Shown: positions 1 to 9,338 of the stretch, piece after piece
Numbering within the stretch: the stretch's first letter is position 1
Layout of the letters: each line of letters opens with the position of its first letter
DNA from: Mycobacterium sp. IS-1742
GTDB lineage: Bacteria; Actinomycetota; Actinomycetes; Mycobacteriales; Mycobacteriaceae
NCBI RefSeq assembly: GCF_001500125.1
Contig: NZ_LQIV01000008.1
Coordinates: forward strand, 61,362 to 125,361
Direction: 5' to 3'
DNA: 64,000 nucleotides
The notes under the pieces: generated by a model
The model's database searches: none
Told to the model about the DNA's origin: nothing
What the model saw: only the letters and a program-made list of their open reading frames with translations
Made by a program: the position numbers and the translations under genes

Positions 1-1048
1 GGCGTCGCAGGCCGCGCGCGCGTTGCGCCAGGGTCTCGACACCACCTCCGCGGAGTCGGCGGCGCCCTTCCTTCGCGAACTCACCGGCACCGACGGGATC
101 GCGCTGTTCGACGGCGACGGCGAGCTGCTCGCCCGCGAACCCGAGGACGGCGCGATCTGGACGTCCGACGTGGCCGACGACGCGGCCCGCACCGTCCGCG
201 AGTCGATCGCCGGCGAGCGCCGCGTACTCACCTCCGTGCGCGCCGCGACGGTCATCGCCCAACCCCTGCTGACCGATGCCGGCGACCTGCTCGGGGTGCT
301 GGCGGTCGTCACCACCCGCGATCCGGGCCCCGGCATGCTCGGCGCGGTCGGGGAGGTCGCCCGCTACGCCGCGGGACAGCTCGAACTCGCCGAACTCGAC
401 GCCTCACGGGCCCGCCTCGACCGTGCCGAAGTGCTCGCCCTGCGGGCGCAGATCAGCCCGCACTTCATCTACAACGCGCTCAACACCATCGCCTCGTTCG
501 TGCGCACCGACCCCGACCGGGCCCGCGAACTGATCCTCGAGTTCGCCGACTTCACCCGCTACTCGTTCCGCGCCGCGGGGCAGTACACGACGCTGGCCGA
601 GGAGTTGCGCAACATCGACCGCTACCTGACGCTCGAGCGCGCCCGCTTCGGGACGTCGCTGGACGTGCGCCTGCAGGTGGCCCCCGAGGTCCTCGGCGTC
701 GTGGTGCCGTTCCTGGCGCTGCAACCGCTCGTCGAGAACGCCGTGCGGCACGGGCTGGCCGGCCGCGGCGGCGGCTCGATCGAGATCGTCGCGCGCGACG
801 AGGGCTCCGACTGTGTCATCACCGTCGAGGACGACGGCGTCGGGATGGACCCCGCCGCGCTGCGCACCGGGACCGGCGATGCGTTGGGTGGCGACGGTTC
901 GGCGGCGCACGTGGGCCTGACCAATGTCGACCATCGCCTGCGGGCGTCGTTCGGCAACGATTACGGTCTGGTGGTCGAGACGGCGATGGGGGCGGGCACG
1001 AAGGTCATCATGCGGGTACCGAAGTTCCGGTCCGGGGTGCGGGCATGA
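1..1048 (+). CDS. LytS-type sensor histidine kinase, 5' end outside window
   Basis: C-terminal part of a membrane-associated sensor kinase of the LytS/YpdA (His_kinase) family. The frame is open to the left edge, so the gene starts upstream; a TTG at 23 is only the first possible start inside the window. A GAF-like region (about residues 10-115 from that TTG) is followed by the phosphoacceptor box QISPHFIYN (His codon at 461), an N box LQPLVENAVRHG and a G box EDDGVGMDP. Family members phosphorylate a LytTR regulator, and one follows directly with a 4-nt ATGA overlap. Linked symporters suggest the signal is an organic acid such as acetate or pyruvate; that is inference from context. Confidence 0.9.
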   Translation, partial: ASQAARALRQGLDTTSAESAAPFLRELTGTDGIALFDGDGELLAREPEDGAIWTSDVADDAARTVRESIAGERRVLTSVRAATVIAQPLLTDAGDLLGVLAVVTTRDPGPGMLGAVGEVARYAAGQLELAELDASRARLDRAEVLALRAQISPHFIYNALNTIASFVRTDPDRARELILEFADFTRYSFRAAGQYTTLAEELRNIDRYLTLERARFGTSLDVRLQVAPEVLGVVVPFLALQPLVENAVRHGLAGRGGGSIEIVARDEGSDCVITVEDDGVGMDPAALRTGTGDALGGDGSAAHVGLTNVDHRLRASFGNDYGLVVETAMGAGTKVIMRVPKFRSGVRA

Positions 1049-1827
1049 GTGCCGGCCTGACCGTGCTCGCCGTCGACGACGAGATGCCCGCGCTCGACGA
1101 ACTGGCCTACCTGCTGGGCCGCCACCCCGACATCGGCGAGGTGTTCCGCGTCAACGACGCCACCTCCGCGCTGCGTGAGCTCAACCAGCGCACCATCGAC
1201 GCGATCTTCCTCGACATCAACATGCCCGGGCTGTCCGGCATCGAATTGGCCGGTGTGCTGGCCAACTTCGCGCAGCGGCCGGCCATCGTGTTCGTCACCG
1301 CCCACGACGACAAGGCGGTCGCCGCCTTCGACGTCGGGGCGATCGACTACCTGCTCAAACCGATCCGGCAGGACCGCCTCGACGAAGCCGTCCGGCGGGT
1401 GGTCGCGGTGCGCAGCGCCGAATCGGCCGCCGCCGACGAGGAGCCCGACTCCGACGTCGTGCCTGCCGAACTCGGCGGGATCACCCACCTCGTCCCCCGC
1501 GACAGCATCGGCTGGGTCGAGGCCGAGGGCGACTACGCCCGGCTGCACTCGGCGTCGGGGTCGCATCTGGTGCGCATCCCGCTCAGCACCCTCGAAATCC
1601 GCTGGCGGGACCGCGGATTCCAGCGGATCCACCGCTCGTACCTGGTGGCGCTGCGACTGGTGACGGGGTTGCGTACCAGCGACGGTGCGGTCCTCGTGCG
1701 GTTGCGCGCCAACGGTTCCTCGCCGGCCGTCGAATTGCCGGTGAGCCGCCGCCAGGCCCGCGAACTGCGGGACAGGTTGGTACGAGACCCGCTGCGGCAC
1801 CTGCGACCCGCCGGCGGCGATGACTGA
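1045..1827 (+). CDS. LytTR-family response regulator
   Basis: DNA-binding response regulator of 260 aa. The N-terminal receiver domain has the acidic pair DDE (residues 11-13), the phosphoacceptor Asp57 in IFLDINMPG and the conserved Lys105 in LLKPI. A C-terminal LytTR domain (about residues 155-255) contains the typical IHRSYLV segment. The ATG overlaps the kinase stop by 4 nt, so the two are translationally coupled and form a cognate pair. Its targets are probably the promoters of the two symporter genes downstream; no LytTR operator pair was confidently seen. Confidence 0.92.
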   Translation: MSAGLTVLAVDDEMPALDELAYLLGRHPDIGEVFRVNDATSALRELNQRTIDAIFLDINMPGLSGIELAGVLANFAQRPAIVFVTAHDDKAVAAFDVGAIDYLLKPIRQDRLDEAVRRVVAVRSAESAAADEEPDSDVVPAELGGITHLVPRDSIGWVEAEGDYARLHSASGSHLVRIPLSTLEIRWRDRGFQRIHRSYLVALRLVTGLRTSDGAVLVRLRANGSSPAVELPVSRRQARELRDRLVRDPLRHLRPAGGDD

Positions 1828-2194
1828 GCCGGGCCGCCCGCAGCGCGAGCGGGTCGTGCTGGCCCACCGCCGCGGCGCGCGCATGGTGCGCACCAGGGTC
1901 GAGGTGCAGGAGCAGACCCAGGTGGGTGACGCGCTCGTACGGGGCCTGGTGCGGGCGCAATTGGGCCTGGCGTTGCGGCTGGCGACCGTGGTGGTGTGCG
2001 TCGTCGCGGCGGTCCCGTTGGCGTCGGCGGTGTTCCCTGGCTGGACGGCGCTCACCGTCGCGGGCGTCCGGCTCAACTGGCTGGTGCTCGGACTGCTGGC
2101 GTATCCCCTGCTGTACGGGGTGGGCCGGTTGTACGTCCGGCTGGCCGAACAGGCCGAGCGCGACTTCGTCCGCGTCATCGACAGCGAGCCATGA
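1820..2194 (+). CDS. small two-helix membrane protein
   Basis: Protein of 124 aa, unknown function. A basic N-terminal half (about 50 residues, many Arg) is followed by two hydrophobic segments (about residues 52-75 and 85-105) and a short cytoplasmic tail. It overlaps the response regulator by 8 nt and its stop overlaps the next start (ATGA). Genes of this size beside SSS-family symporters often encode accessory subunits, like the DUF485 proteins. This one does not look like DUF485, so a partner role for the adjacent symporter is only inferred from position. Confidence 0.75.
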   Translation: MTEPGRPQRERVVLAHRRGARMVRTRVEVQEQTQVGDALVRGLVRAQLGLALRLATVVVCVVAAVPLASAVFPGWTALTVAGVRLNWLVLGLLAYPLLYGVGRLYVRLAEQAERDFVRVIDSEP

Positions 2195-3927
2195 CCGGAT
2201 CGGCGTTGACGGCGGCCGCGCTGCTCGCCGCGGCGGTGGCGACCATTGCGATCGGCGCCTACGGCGTCCGGTTCTCCCGCACCACGTCCGATTTCCTGGT
2301 CGCCTCCCGCACCGTCGGGCCGCAGTGGAACGCCGCCGCGATCTCCGGCGAATACCTCTCTGCGGCATCGTTTCTCGGGGTCGCCGGGCTGATCGCGAAA
2401 TACGGCGCCGACGCACTCTGGTACCCCGTCGGCTTCACCGCGGGTTATCTGGGCCTGCTGCTGTTCGTGGCCGCGCCGCTGCGCCGTTCGGGGGCCTACA
2501 CCGTGCCCGACTTCGCCGAGTTCCGGCTCGGGTCACCGCGGTTGCGCAAGGTCGCGATGCTGGTCGTCATCGTGATCTGCGTGGTGTACCTGGTACCGCA
2601 GTACCAGGGGGCCGGCCTCGCGCTGAAGACGCTGCTGGGCATGCCGGTGTGGATCGGCCCACTCGTGGTCGGCGGCATCGTGATCGCCAACGTGGTGGCA
2701 GGCGGCATGCGCTCGATCACGTTCGTGCAGGCCTTCCAGTACTGGCTCAAGCTGACCGCCATCGCGATCCCGGCGCTCGCGCTGCTGGGTCTGTTCTTCA
2801 CCGACCGCGGTGAACTGGGCGGTCCGCTGCCGCCGGTCGTCACGCAGGAGACCACCGTGGCCGTCGAGACCGCCGTCGTCGTCCAGGTCACCGAACCGGC
2901 CGGCATCACGGTGACCGGCACCCTCGACGGCAGGCCCGTCACCGCCGCTCCCATCGGCGCGCCCGGCGAACACGAACTCGGCGCGAACACGACGCTGATG
3001 CTGGCCGACGGCACGGCCACCCCCGTGCTGGCCGGCACACCGGCGGCGGGCGGCGACTGGTTGGCCTCCGGCGGTGGCCTGGGCGGTGCGCATCCGCTCT
3101 ACCAGGTGGTGTCGATCATCGTGGCGACGTTCCTCGGCACGATGGGACTCCCGCACGTGCTGGTGCGCTTCTACACCAACCCCGACGGCCGGGTCGCCCG
3201 CCGCACCGCGCTGGCGGTGATCGCGCTGCTCGGCCTGTTCTACCTGTTCCCCACCCTGATCGGCGTCTTCTCCCGGCTCTACGTGCCGCAACTGCTCATC
3301 ACCGGCGCCGCCGCCGCCGCGGTGCTGCTGGCGCCCGGCGCCGCGATCGGTGGGGTGTTCGGCCAGTTGCTCGCCGCGCTCGTCGCCGCAGGCGCGATCG
3401 CGGCCTTCCTCGCGACGTCGTCGGGCCTGCTGGTGAGCATCGCCGGCGCGCTGGCCACCGATGTGCTGCGCGGACGGGTCCGCGACTTCCGGATCGCCGC
3501 GCTCGTCGGCGGGCTGATCCCGATTCCGTTGTCGCTCATCACTTCCGGGCTGGAGCTGTCACGCAGCGTCGGGCTGGCGTTCGCGGTGGCCGCGTCCACG
3601 CTGTGCCCGCTGCTGGTGCTCGGCATCTGGTGGCGCGGGCTGACCGCGATCGGCGCGTCGTGCGGCCTGGTGGTCGGCGGGCTGGCCGCGGGTTCGGCGG
3701 TGGCTCTCGCGATCGCCGGTGCGGTCGACGAGCAGGCGCTCGGCGGGTGGGCCGCGGTGGTCGTCGGCTACCCCGCCGCGGTCACCGTCCCGCTGGCCTT
3801 CGCGACGATGATCGCCGTCAGCCGGCTCACCCGGCGCAGCGTTCCGCCGGACGTCGCGCAGATCTTCGCGCGGATGCACGTGCCCGAACGGCTGGGCATG
3901 GGCGTCGAACGCCTCCCCGGGGGTTGA
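2191..3927 (+). CDS. sodium/solute symporter (SSS family) with extracytoplasmic insert
   Basis: Cation/organic-acid symporter of 578 aa in the SSS/ActP family, about 12-13 membrane segments. The ATG at 2191 overlaps the preceding stop and gives the expected N-terminal hydrophobic helix; the reading frame is open further upstream but lies inside the previous gene. Family signatures: FLVASRTVG then AAISGEYLSAASFLG, and GTMGLPHVLVRFYT. Residues about 204-302 form a hydrophilic, Thr/Val/Gly-rich stretch between two membrane segments that the second symporter replaces with a shorter and different loop. It is the last gene of the kinase-regulator operon, so uptake and sensing are probably linked. 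Confidence 0.9.
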   Translation: MTGSALTAAALLAAAVATIAIGAYGVRFSRTTSDFLVASRTVGPQWNAAAISGEYLSAASFLGVAGLIAKYGADALWYPVGFTAGYLGLLLFVAAPLRRSGAYTVPDFAEFRLGSPRLRKVAMLVVIVICVVYLVPQYQGAGLALKTLLGMPVWIGPLVVGGIVIANVVAGGMRSITFVQAFQYWLKLTAIAIPALALLGLFFTDRGELGGPLPPVVTQETTVAVETAVVVQVTEPAGITVTGTLDGRPVTAAPIGAPGEHELGANTTLMLADGTATPVLAGTPAAGGDWLASGGGLGGAHPLYQVVSIIVATFLGTMGLPHVLVRFYTNPDGRVARRTALAVIALLGLFYLFPTLIGVFSRLYVPQLLITGAAAAAVLLAPGAAIGGVFGQLLAALVAAGAIAAFLATSSGLLVSIAGALATDVLRGRVRDFRIAALVGGLIPIPLSLITSGLELSRSVGLAFAVAASTLCPLLVLGIWWRGLTAIGASCGLVVGGLAAGSAVALAIAGAVDEQALGGWAAVVVGYPAAVTVPLAFATMIAVSRLTRRSVPPDVAQIFARMHVPERLGMGVERLPGG

Positions 3928-4075
3928 CCCCGGCGCCGTTCGTCGCCGTCAGGCGACCGCTCACCGCACCGCTGCCGGTGTTCACCGTGTGACCGGGCGA
4001 AGGTGCGGGTATGTGACCTGCATCTCATCTAGTTTCAGCCGAGAACTGGTTCACACGACGAGGTCAGGAGTCACG
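3928..4075 (+). promoter_or_regulatory. leader of the DUF485-symporter operon
   Basis: 148-nt gap between the first symporter and the DUF485 gene. It ends in a good Shine-Dalgarno sequence AGGAG (4066-4070) 5 nt before the GTG at 4076, which fixes that start. The gap is large for this region and probably holds a separate promoter; a likely site for the upstream LytTR regulator, though I cannot point to a specific operator. Confidence 0.4.
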
Positions 4076-4429
4076 GTGTCCGAAACGGATCTTCCACCGC
4101 GGGAGGCAGCGATGCCCAGCGGTGACCAGTATCTGGCCATGCAGGCCAGCCCTGAGTTCCAGGAGTTGCGGAACAGGCTGCGCCGCTTCGTGTTCCCGAT
4201 GAGCGCGGCGTTCCTCATCTGGTACACCACGTACGTCCTGCTGAGCACCTTCGCCACCGACTTCATGGCGATCCGGGTGTTCGGCAACATCAACGTCGGC
4301 CTGCTGATCGGCATCGGCCAGTTCGTCACCACCTTCCTGATCACGGGTATCTACGTCCGCTACGCCAACAAGGTGATCGATCCGCGCGCCGCGGAGATCC
4401 GCGCAGAACTGGAAGGCCACGCACCGTGA
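4076..4429 (+). CDS. DUF485 membrane protein, symporter partner
   Basis: Protein of 117 aa with two membrane helices (about residues 40-62 and 74-98) and the charged tail of DUF485 proteins. The GTG start is chosen for the AGGAG ribosome site just upstream; an upstream in-frame start at 3989 lacks one. DUF485 genes are commonly found directly before ActP/MctC-type monocarboxylate symporters. Its stop overlaps the next start by 4 nt, so the two products are probably made in equal amounts and may form a complex. Confidence 0.92.
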   Translation: MSETDLPPREAAMPSGDQYLAMQASPEFQELRNRLRRFVFPMSAAFLIWYTTYVLLSTFATDFMAIRVFGNINVGLLIGIGQFVTTFLITGIYVRYANKVIDPRAAEIRAELEGHAP

Positions 4430-6051
4430 CCGTGCTCGCCGCCGAGACCATCGGCAACCCCGTTGCCAACATGGCGATCTTCGCGCTGTTCGTCCTCGTG
4501 ACGCTCTTCATCGTCATCCGGGCCAGCAAGAAGAACGCCACCGCCACCGAGTTCTTCACCGCGGGCCGCGCTTTCACCGGCCCGCAGAACGGCATCGCGA
4601 TCAGCGGTGACTACCTGTCGGCCGCGAGCTTCCTCGGCATCGCCGGCGCCATCGCCGTCTACGGATACGACGGGTTCCTGTACTCGATCGGCTTCCTCGT
4701 CGCCTGGCTGGTGGCGCTGCTGCTGGTTGCCGAATTGCTGCGCAACACCGGCAAGTTCACCATGGCCGACGTCCTGAGCTTCCGGCTCAAGCAGCGTCCG
4801 GTGCGTCTCGCGGCGGCCACCAACACCCTGGCCGTGTCGCTGTTCTACCTGCTTGCGCAGATGGCAGGCGCGGGCGTGCTGGTCGCGCTGCTGCTCAACA
4901 TCGAAAGCGGCCTCGGGCAGTCGATCGTGATCGCCGTCGTCGGCGTGCTGATGATCGTCTACGTCCTGGTCGGCGGGATGAAGGGCACCACGTGGGTGCA
5001 GATCATCAAGGCGGTGCTGCTGATCGGCGGCGCCGGCATCATGACCGTGATGGTGCTGGCCAAGTTCGGTTTCAACCTCTCCGAGATCCTCGGCGCCGCA
5101 CAGTCGATGGTCAGTGGCAGCGAGGACACCAAGGTCGCCTCGCGCGACGTGCTGGCTCCCGGCGCACAGTACGGCGCCTCGCTCACCACACAGGTCAACT
5201 TCATCTCGCTGGCGCTCGCCCTGGTGCTCGGCACCGCGGGTCTGCCGCACGTGCTCATGCGCTTCTACACGGTGCCCACCGCCAAGGAGGCACGCCGGTC
5301 GGTGGTCTGGGCGATCGCGCTGATCGGCGCCTTCTACCTGTTCACGCTGATCCTCGGCTACGGCGCCGCGGCGTTGGTCGGTCCCGACCGCATCCTGGCC
5401 GCACCCGGCGGCGTGAACTCCGCTGCGCCCCAACTGGCGTTCGAACTCGGCGGCGTCGTGCTACTGGGCGTGATCTCGGCGGTGGCGTTCGCGACCATCC
5501 TCGCGGTGGTCGCCGGTCTGACCATCACCGCGTCGGCGTCCTTCGCGCACGACATCTACGCCAGCGTCATGAAGAGCCATCAGGTGACCGAGAGCGAACA
5601 GGTCAAGATCTCGCGGATCACCGCGGTGGTGCTGGGGACGCTCGCGATCGGGCTCGGCATCCTGGCCCGCGAACAGAATGTCGCATTCCTGGTGGCGCTC
5701 GCGTTCGCGGTGGCGGCGGCGGCGAACCTGCCGACCATCCTCTACTCGCTGTACTGGCGGCGCTTCAACACCCGCGGTGCGCTGTGGAGCATGTACGGCG
5801 GGCTGACCTCCACGATCGTGCTGATCGTGTTCTCACCGGCGGTCTCCGGCACCGCGACCTCGATGATCAAGAGCGTCGACTTCGCGTGGTTCCCGTTGGC
5901 CAACCCCGGGATCGTGTCGATCCCGCTGGCGTTCCTCCTCGGCATCGTCGGGACGCTGACCTCGCCGGACGACGAGGATCCGGCGATCGCCGCCGAGATG
6001 GAGGTCCGCTCGCTGACCGGCGTGGGTGCGGAGAAGGCCGTCGCACACTGA
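4426..6051 (+). CDS. cation/acetate (monocarboxylate) symporter, ActP/MctC type
   Basis: Inner-membrane SSS-family permease of 541 aa, about 13 helices, that imports short monocarboxylates (acetate, pyruvate, propionate) with a cation. Signatures: EFFTAGRAFTG, GIAISGDYLSAASFLG, VGGMKGTTWVQIIKA and GTAGLPHVLMRFYTVP. Length matches ActP (about 550 aa). It starts with GTG overlapping the DUF485 stop. It differs from the first symporter in lacking the roughly 100-residue insert. Substrate range is inferred from family. Confidence 0.93.
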   Translation: MTVLAAETIGNPVANMAIFALFVLVTLFIVIRASKKNATATEFFTAGRAFTGPQNGIAISGDYLSAASFLGIAGAIAVYGYDGFLYSIGFLVAWLVALLLVAELLRNTGKFTMADVLSFRLKQRPVRLAAATNTLAVSLFYLLAQMAGAGVLVALLLNIESGLGQSIVIAVVGVLMIVYVLVGGMKGTTWVQIIKAVLLIGGAGIMTVMVLAKFGFNLSEILGAAQSMVSGSEDTKVASRDVLAPGAQYGASLTTQVNFISLALALVLGTAGLPHVLMRFYTVPTAKEARRSVVWAIALIGAFYLFTLILGYGAAALVGPDRILAAPGGVNSAAPQLAFELGGVVLLGVISAVAFATILAVVAGLTITASASFAHDIYASVMKSHQVTESEQVKISRITAVVLGTLAIGLGILAREQNVAFLVALAFAVAAAANLPTILYSLYWRRFNTRGALWSMYGGLTSTIVLIVFSPAVSGTATSMIKSVDFAWFPLANPGIVSIPLAFLLGIVGTLTSPDDEDPAIAAEMEVRSLTGVGAEKAVAH

Positions 6052-6107
6052 CGGGCCCGCCGAGCCGACGCGATGCCGTTGTCGACCGTCCCCTACCGTC
6101 GGATGCC

Positions 6108-7286
6108 GTGCCGCGTCCCCTGAGCCGGTTCGCCTTCGCCCTGCTGGCCTACGCGTTCGCGGTGACCATGCTCGGCACCACGGTGCCCACTCCGCTCTAC
6201 GCCCTCTACGCCGAGCGGATGGACTTCGCGTTGTTCACCACCACGGTGATCTACGCGGCGTATGCGGGCGGTGTGCTGGTGGCGCTGCTGGCGTTCGGCC
6301 GGTGGTCCGACGCCGTCGGCCGGCGGCCCATGTTGCTGGCCGGCGTCGGGTTCGCGATCGCCAGTGCCGCGGTGTTCCTGGTCGCCGATTCGGTGGCCGC
6401 ACTACTGGTCGGGCGTGTGCTGTCGGGTCTGTCGGCCGGCCTGTTCACCGGGACGGGGACCGCGGCGGTCATCGAGGCCGCCCCGGACCGCTGGCGCTCC
6501 CGGGCGGCCGCGGTGGCGACGGTCGCGAACATCGGCGGGCTGGGGGCCGGACCGTTGTTGGCCGGGCTCCTCGTCCAGTACGCCCCGCAGCCCCTGGATC
6601 TGGTGTTCACCGTCCACATCGCGATGGCGGTCCTGGCCGGTGTCGCCGTGCTCGTCGTTCCCGAGACCTCGCCGCGCAGCGGCCGCATCGGGTTTCAGCG
6701 GCTCTCCGTTCCGCCCGAGGCGCGGCCGGTGTTCGTGATCGCGGCCCTGGCGGCCTTCGCCGGATTCGCCGTCACCGGGCTGTTCACCGCGGTGGCGCCG
6801 TCGTTCCTCGACGAGGTCGTCGGCATCGAGAATCACGCGCTGGCCGGCGCGATCGTCTGCTCGATCTTCGCCGCCTCCGCGGTCACCCAGGTCGCGGCCA
6901 ACCGGGTCCCGCCGCCGCGGGCGGTGGCCGTCGGTTGCGCGGTCCTCGTGGTCGGGATGACGGTTCTCGCTGTGGCGCTGCGCTTCTCGTCGCTGCCCGG
7001 GCTGATCGCCGCGGCGGTGATCGCCGGCGCCGGTCAGGGGATGAGCTTCAGCCGCGGGTTGGCCGCGGTCGCCGAACGCACACCGCCCGAACGGCGCGCC
7101 GAGGTCAGCTCCACGTACTTCGTCGTCGCCTACGTGGCGATCGCGCTGCCGGTGATCGGTGAGGGCCTGGCCGCGCAGGCGGTCGGGTTGCAGACCGCGG
7201 GTGTCGGGTTCGCGATCGCCGTCGCCGTTCTCGCCACGGTGTGCCTGATCGCCATCCTGGCGCGGGAGCGGACCCGGGTGCGTTAG
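6108..7286 (+). CDS. MFS transporter
   Basis: Major facilitator of 392 aa, about 12 helices, with the loop 2-3 motif (FGRWSDAVGRRPML). Starts include TTVPTPLYALYAERM after helix 1, common in actinobacterial drug-efflux-like MFS proteins. The GTG at 6108 is chosen because a TACCGT box lies at 6094-6099, 8 nt before it, suggesting near-leaderless transcription; the frame is open far upstream but overlaps the symporter. Substrate unknown. The 3' end overlaps the small minus-strand gene by 4 nt. Confidence 0.88.
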   Translation: MPRPLSRFAFALLAYAFAVTMLGTTVPTPLYALYAERMDFALFTTTVIYAAYAGGVLVALLAFGRWSDAVGRRPMLLAGVGFAIASAAVFLVADSVAALLVGRVLSGLSAGLFTGTGTAAVIEAAPDRWRSRAAAVATVANIGGLGAGPLLAGLLVQYAPQPLDLVFTVHIAMAVLAGVAVLVVPETSPRSGRIGFQRLSVPPEARPVFVIAALAAFAGFAVTGLFTAVAPSFLDEVVGIENHALAGAIVCSIFAASAVTQVAANRVPPPRAVAVGCAVLVVGMTVLAVALRFSSLPGLIAAAVIAGAGQGMSFSRGLAAVAERTPPERRAEVSSTYFVVAYVAIALPVIGEGLAAQAVGLQTAGVGFAIAVAVLATVCLIAILARERTRVR

Positions 7287-7450
7287 CCGCTCTTGCGGCG
7301 GAATTCGCGGCGGTTCTCGACCGGACCGTGCGCCTTGGGTTGTTTCGGTCCGCCGTTGCGCTGTCCGGCGGCACCACCCGAATTGGCCTTCTTGCGTTCG
7401 AGGGCCTCCCGGAACCTGCGCTTGGTGTCGTCGTCCGGTTGCTCAGCCAT
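7283..7450 (-). CDS. DUF5302-type small basic protein
   Basis: Short gene of 55 codons, read from ATG at 7450 to TAA at 7283. The product starts MAEQPDDDTKRRFREALERK, has a Gly/Asn/Lys-rich middle and ends HGPVENRREFRRKSG. This layout (acidic start, short helix, basic tail) fits the small DUF5302 proteins common in mycobacteria, from memory. Function unknown. It converges on the MFS gene with a 4-nt stop overlap. Confidence 0.85.
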   Translation of the reverse strand: MAEQPDDDTKRRFREALERKKANSGGAAGQRNGGPKQPKAHGPVENRREFRRKSG

Positions 7451-7504
7451 GCCGGCAGCGTATCGCGTGCCCGCACCCGCCGTCGTCTCGTTTTCCCGCC
7501 GCGC

Positions 7505-7957
<453 letters not shown>

Positions 7958-7977
7958 CTACGTTCCATACTCGGCAC

Positions 7978-8802
7978 ATGACGGCTATCGACGGCAGCAT
8001 TCTGCAGGGCGTCTCGGCGACCACGTTGTGGACGCTGCACAACCGGGCCACGGAGGCGAAGCGCTCCGACGGGACGATCCGCGACCCGTGGGCCGTCACG
8101 CTGCTCGACGCGATCGACTACGACTACCTCAAGTTCGGCAAGCCGAACCAGTCGCACGCGCTGCGGGCGCGTGCCTTCGACACGGCCACCGCCGAATACC
8201 TCGCCGCGCACCCGAAGGCGTCGGTGGTCGCGCTCGCCGAAGGGTTGCAGACCAGCCTCTGGCGGCTGGACCGGATGGGGGTGGCCGACGAGTTGACCTG
8301 GTACTCAGTCGATCTCCCACCGGTGATGGCGTTGCGTGACAGGCTCCTGCCCGCCGACGACCGCATCGTCGCGCTGGCGCAGTCCGCGCTGGACCTCACG
8401 TGGACCGGCCGGGTCGAGACCGGGCAGGGGGTGTTCATCACCGCCGAGGGGCTCCTGATGTACCTCGAACCCGAGCAGGTGGTGTCACTGATCACCGCAT
8501 GTGCCGCGCGCTTCCCCGGCGGCCGGATGATGTTCGACTCGATCCCGCACTGGCTGAGCCGGCGCACCCGCAGGGGCCTCAGACTGTCCGACCGGTATGT
8601 GACGCCGCCGATGCCGTTCGCCCTCACCGCCGACGAGGGCCTCGCCCTGCCCGGCCGGATCCCCGGCGTCGCGGCCGCCCACGACATTCCGATGCCGCGC
8701 GGGCGCGGGCTGTTCAACGCGCTGTCCTGGCCGCCGCTGGACCGGGTGCCCGTGCACCGCCGCGGCAGACCGAGCATCACCCTGCTGGAGTTCGCGTCAT
8801 GA
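7978..8802 (+). CDS. class I SAM methyltransferase, LCM/TcmP type (copy 1)
   Basis: S-adenosylmethionine-dependent methyltransferase of 274 aa in the leucine carboxyl methyltransferase/TcmP-like group. Seen: WAVTLLDAIDYDYLKFG, VVALAEGLQTSLWRLDR in the SAM region, VDLPPVMALRDRLLP and the family motif EGLLMYLEPEQV (about residue 160). Substrate unknown; family members methylate carboxyl or hydroxyl groups. First gene of a three-gene unit. A CATACT box ends 6 nt before the ATG with no ribosome site, so the mRNA is probably leaderless. It is a clear paralogue of the gene at 9335. Confidence 0.9.
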   Translation: MTAIDGSILQGVSATTLWTLHNRATEAKRSDGTIRDPWAVTLLDAIDYDYLKFGKPNQSHALRARAFDTATAEYLAAHPKASVVALAEGLQTSLWRLDRMGVADELTWYSVDLPPVMALRDRLLPADDRIVALAQSALDLTWTGRVETGQGVFITAEGLLMYLEPEQVVSLITACAARFPGGRMMFDSIPHWLSRRTRRGLRLSDRYVTPPMPFALTADEGLALPGRIPGVAAAHDIPMPRGRGLFNALSWPPLDRVPVHRRGRPSITLLEFAS

Positions 8803-9338
8803 CCCGCTACGTGGCCTTCCTGCGAGGGGTCAACGTCGGGGGCGTCAACCTCAAGATGGCCGACGTGGCGGCCGCGTTCGAAGACGCCGGCTTCACCGCC
8901 GTCAAGACCATCCTCGCCAGCGGCAACGTCCTGCTCGACAGCGACACCGACGTGGCGGCCGTGCGCCGCACCGCCGAGCAGGCGCTGCGCGAGCGGTTCG
9001 GCTACGACGCCTGGGTGCTGGCCTACGACGTCGCCACCGTGGCGGCCGTCTCGGGGGCGTACCCGTTCGAGCGCGACGTCGAGGGCCACCACTCCTACGT
9101 CACGTTCGTCACCGACGAGCAGGTGCTCGACGAACTCGCGGCGCTGGCGGACGCCGCCCGCGCCGAGGAGAAGATCGCGCGCGGCGACGGCGTCGTCTAC
9201 TGGCAGGTGCCGAAGTCGGGCACGCTCGAGACCACCATCGGCAAGACGATGGGCAAGAAGCGCTACAGGTCCTCGACCACCACCCGCAATCTGCGCACCC
9301 TGGACAAGGTGCTGCGTTCGGTAGATTCGGCGAAGTGA
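8799..9338 (+). CDS. DUF1697 protein
   Basis: Protein of 179 aa matching DUF1697: start MTRYVAFLRGVNVGGVNLKM, then AAFEDAGF and TILASGNVLLDS, and near the end TIGKTMGKKRYRSSTTTRN. Function unknown in the family. The ATG overlaps the first methyltransferase stop (ATGA), and its stop overlaps the start of the second methyltransferase, so it sits between two paralogues in one unit. The longer open frame upstream lies inside the methyltransferase gene and is rejected as coding. Confidence 0.9.
   Translation: MTRYVAFLRGVNVGGVNLKMADVAAAFEDAGFTAVKTILASGNVLLDSDTDVAAVRRTAEQALRERFGYDAWVLAYDVATVAAVSGAYPFERDVEGHHSYVTFVTDEQVLDELAALADAARAEEKIARGDGVVYWQVPKSGTLETTIGKTMGKKRYRSSTTTRNLRTLDKVLRSVDSAK

Noticed and set aside
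961..2178. A 405-codon minus-strand frame over the two-component genes
   Set aside because: No recognisable domain; the plus strand carries kinase and LytTR motifs.
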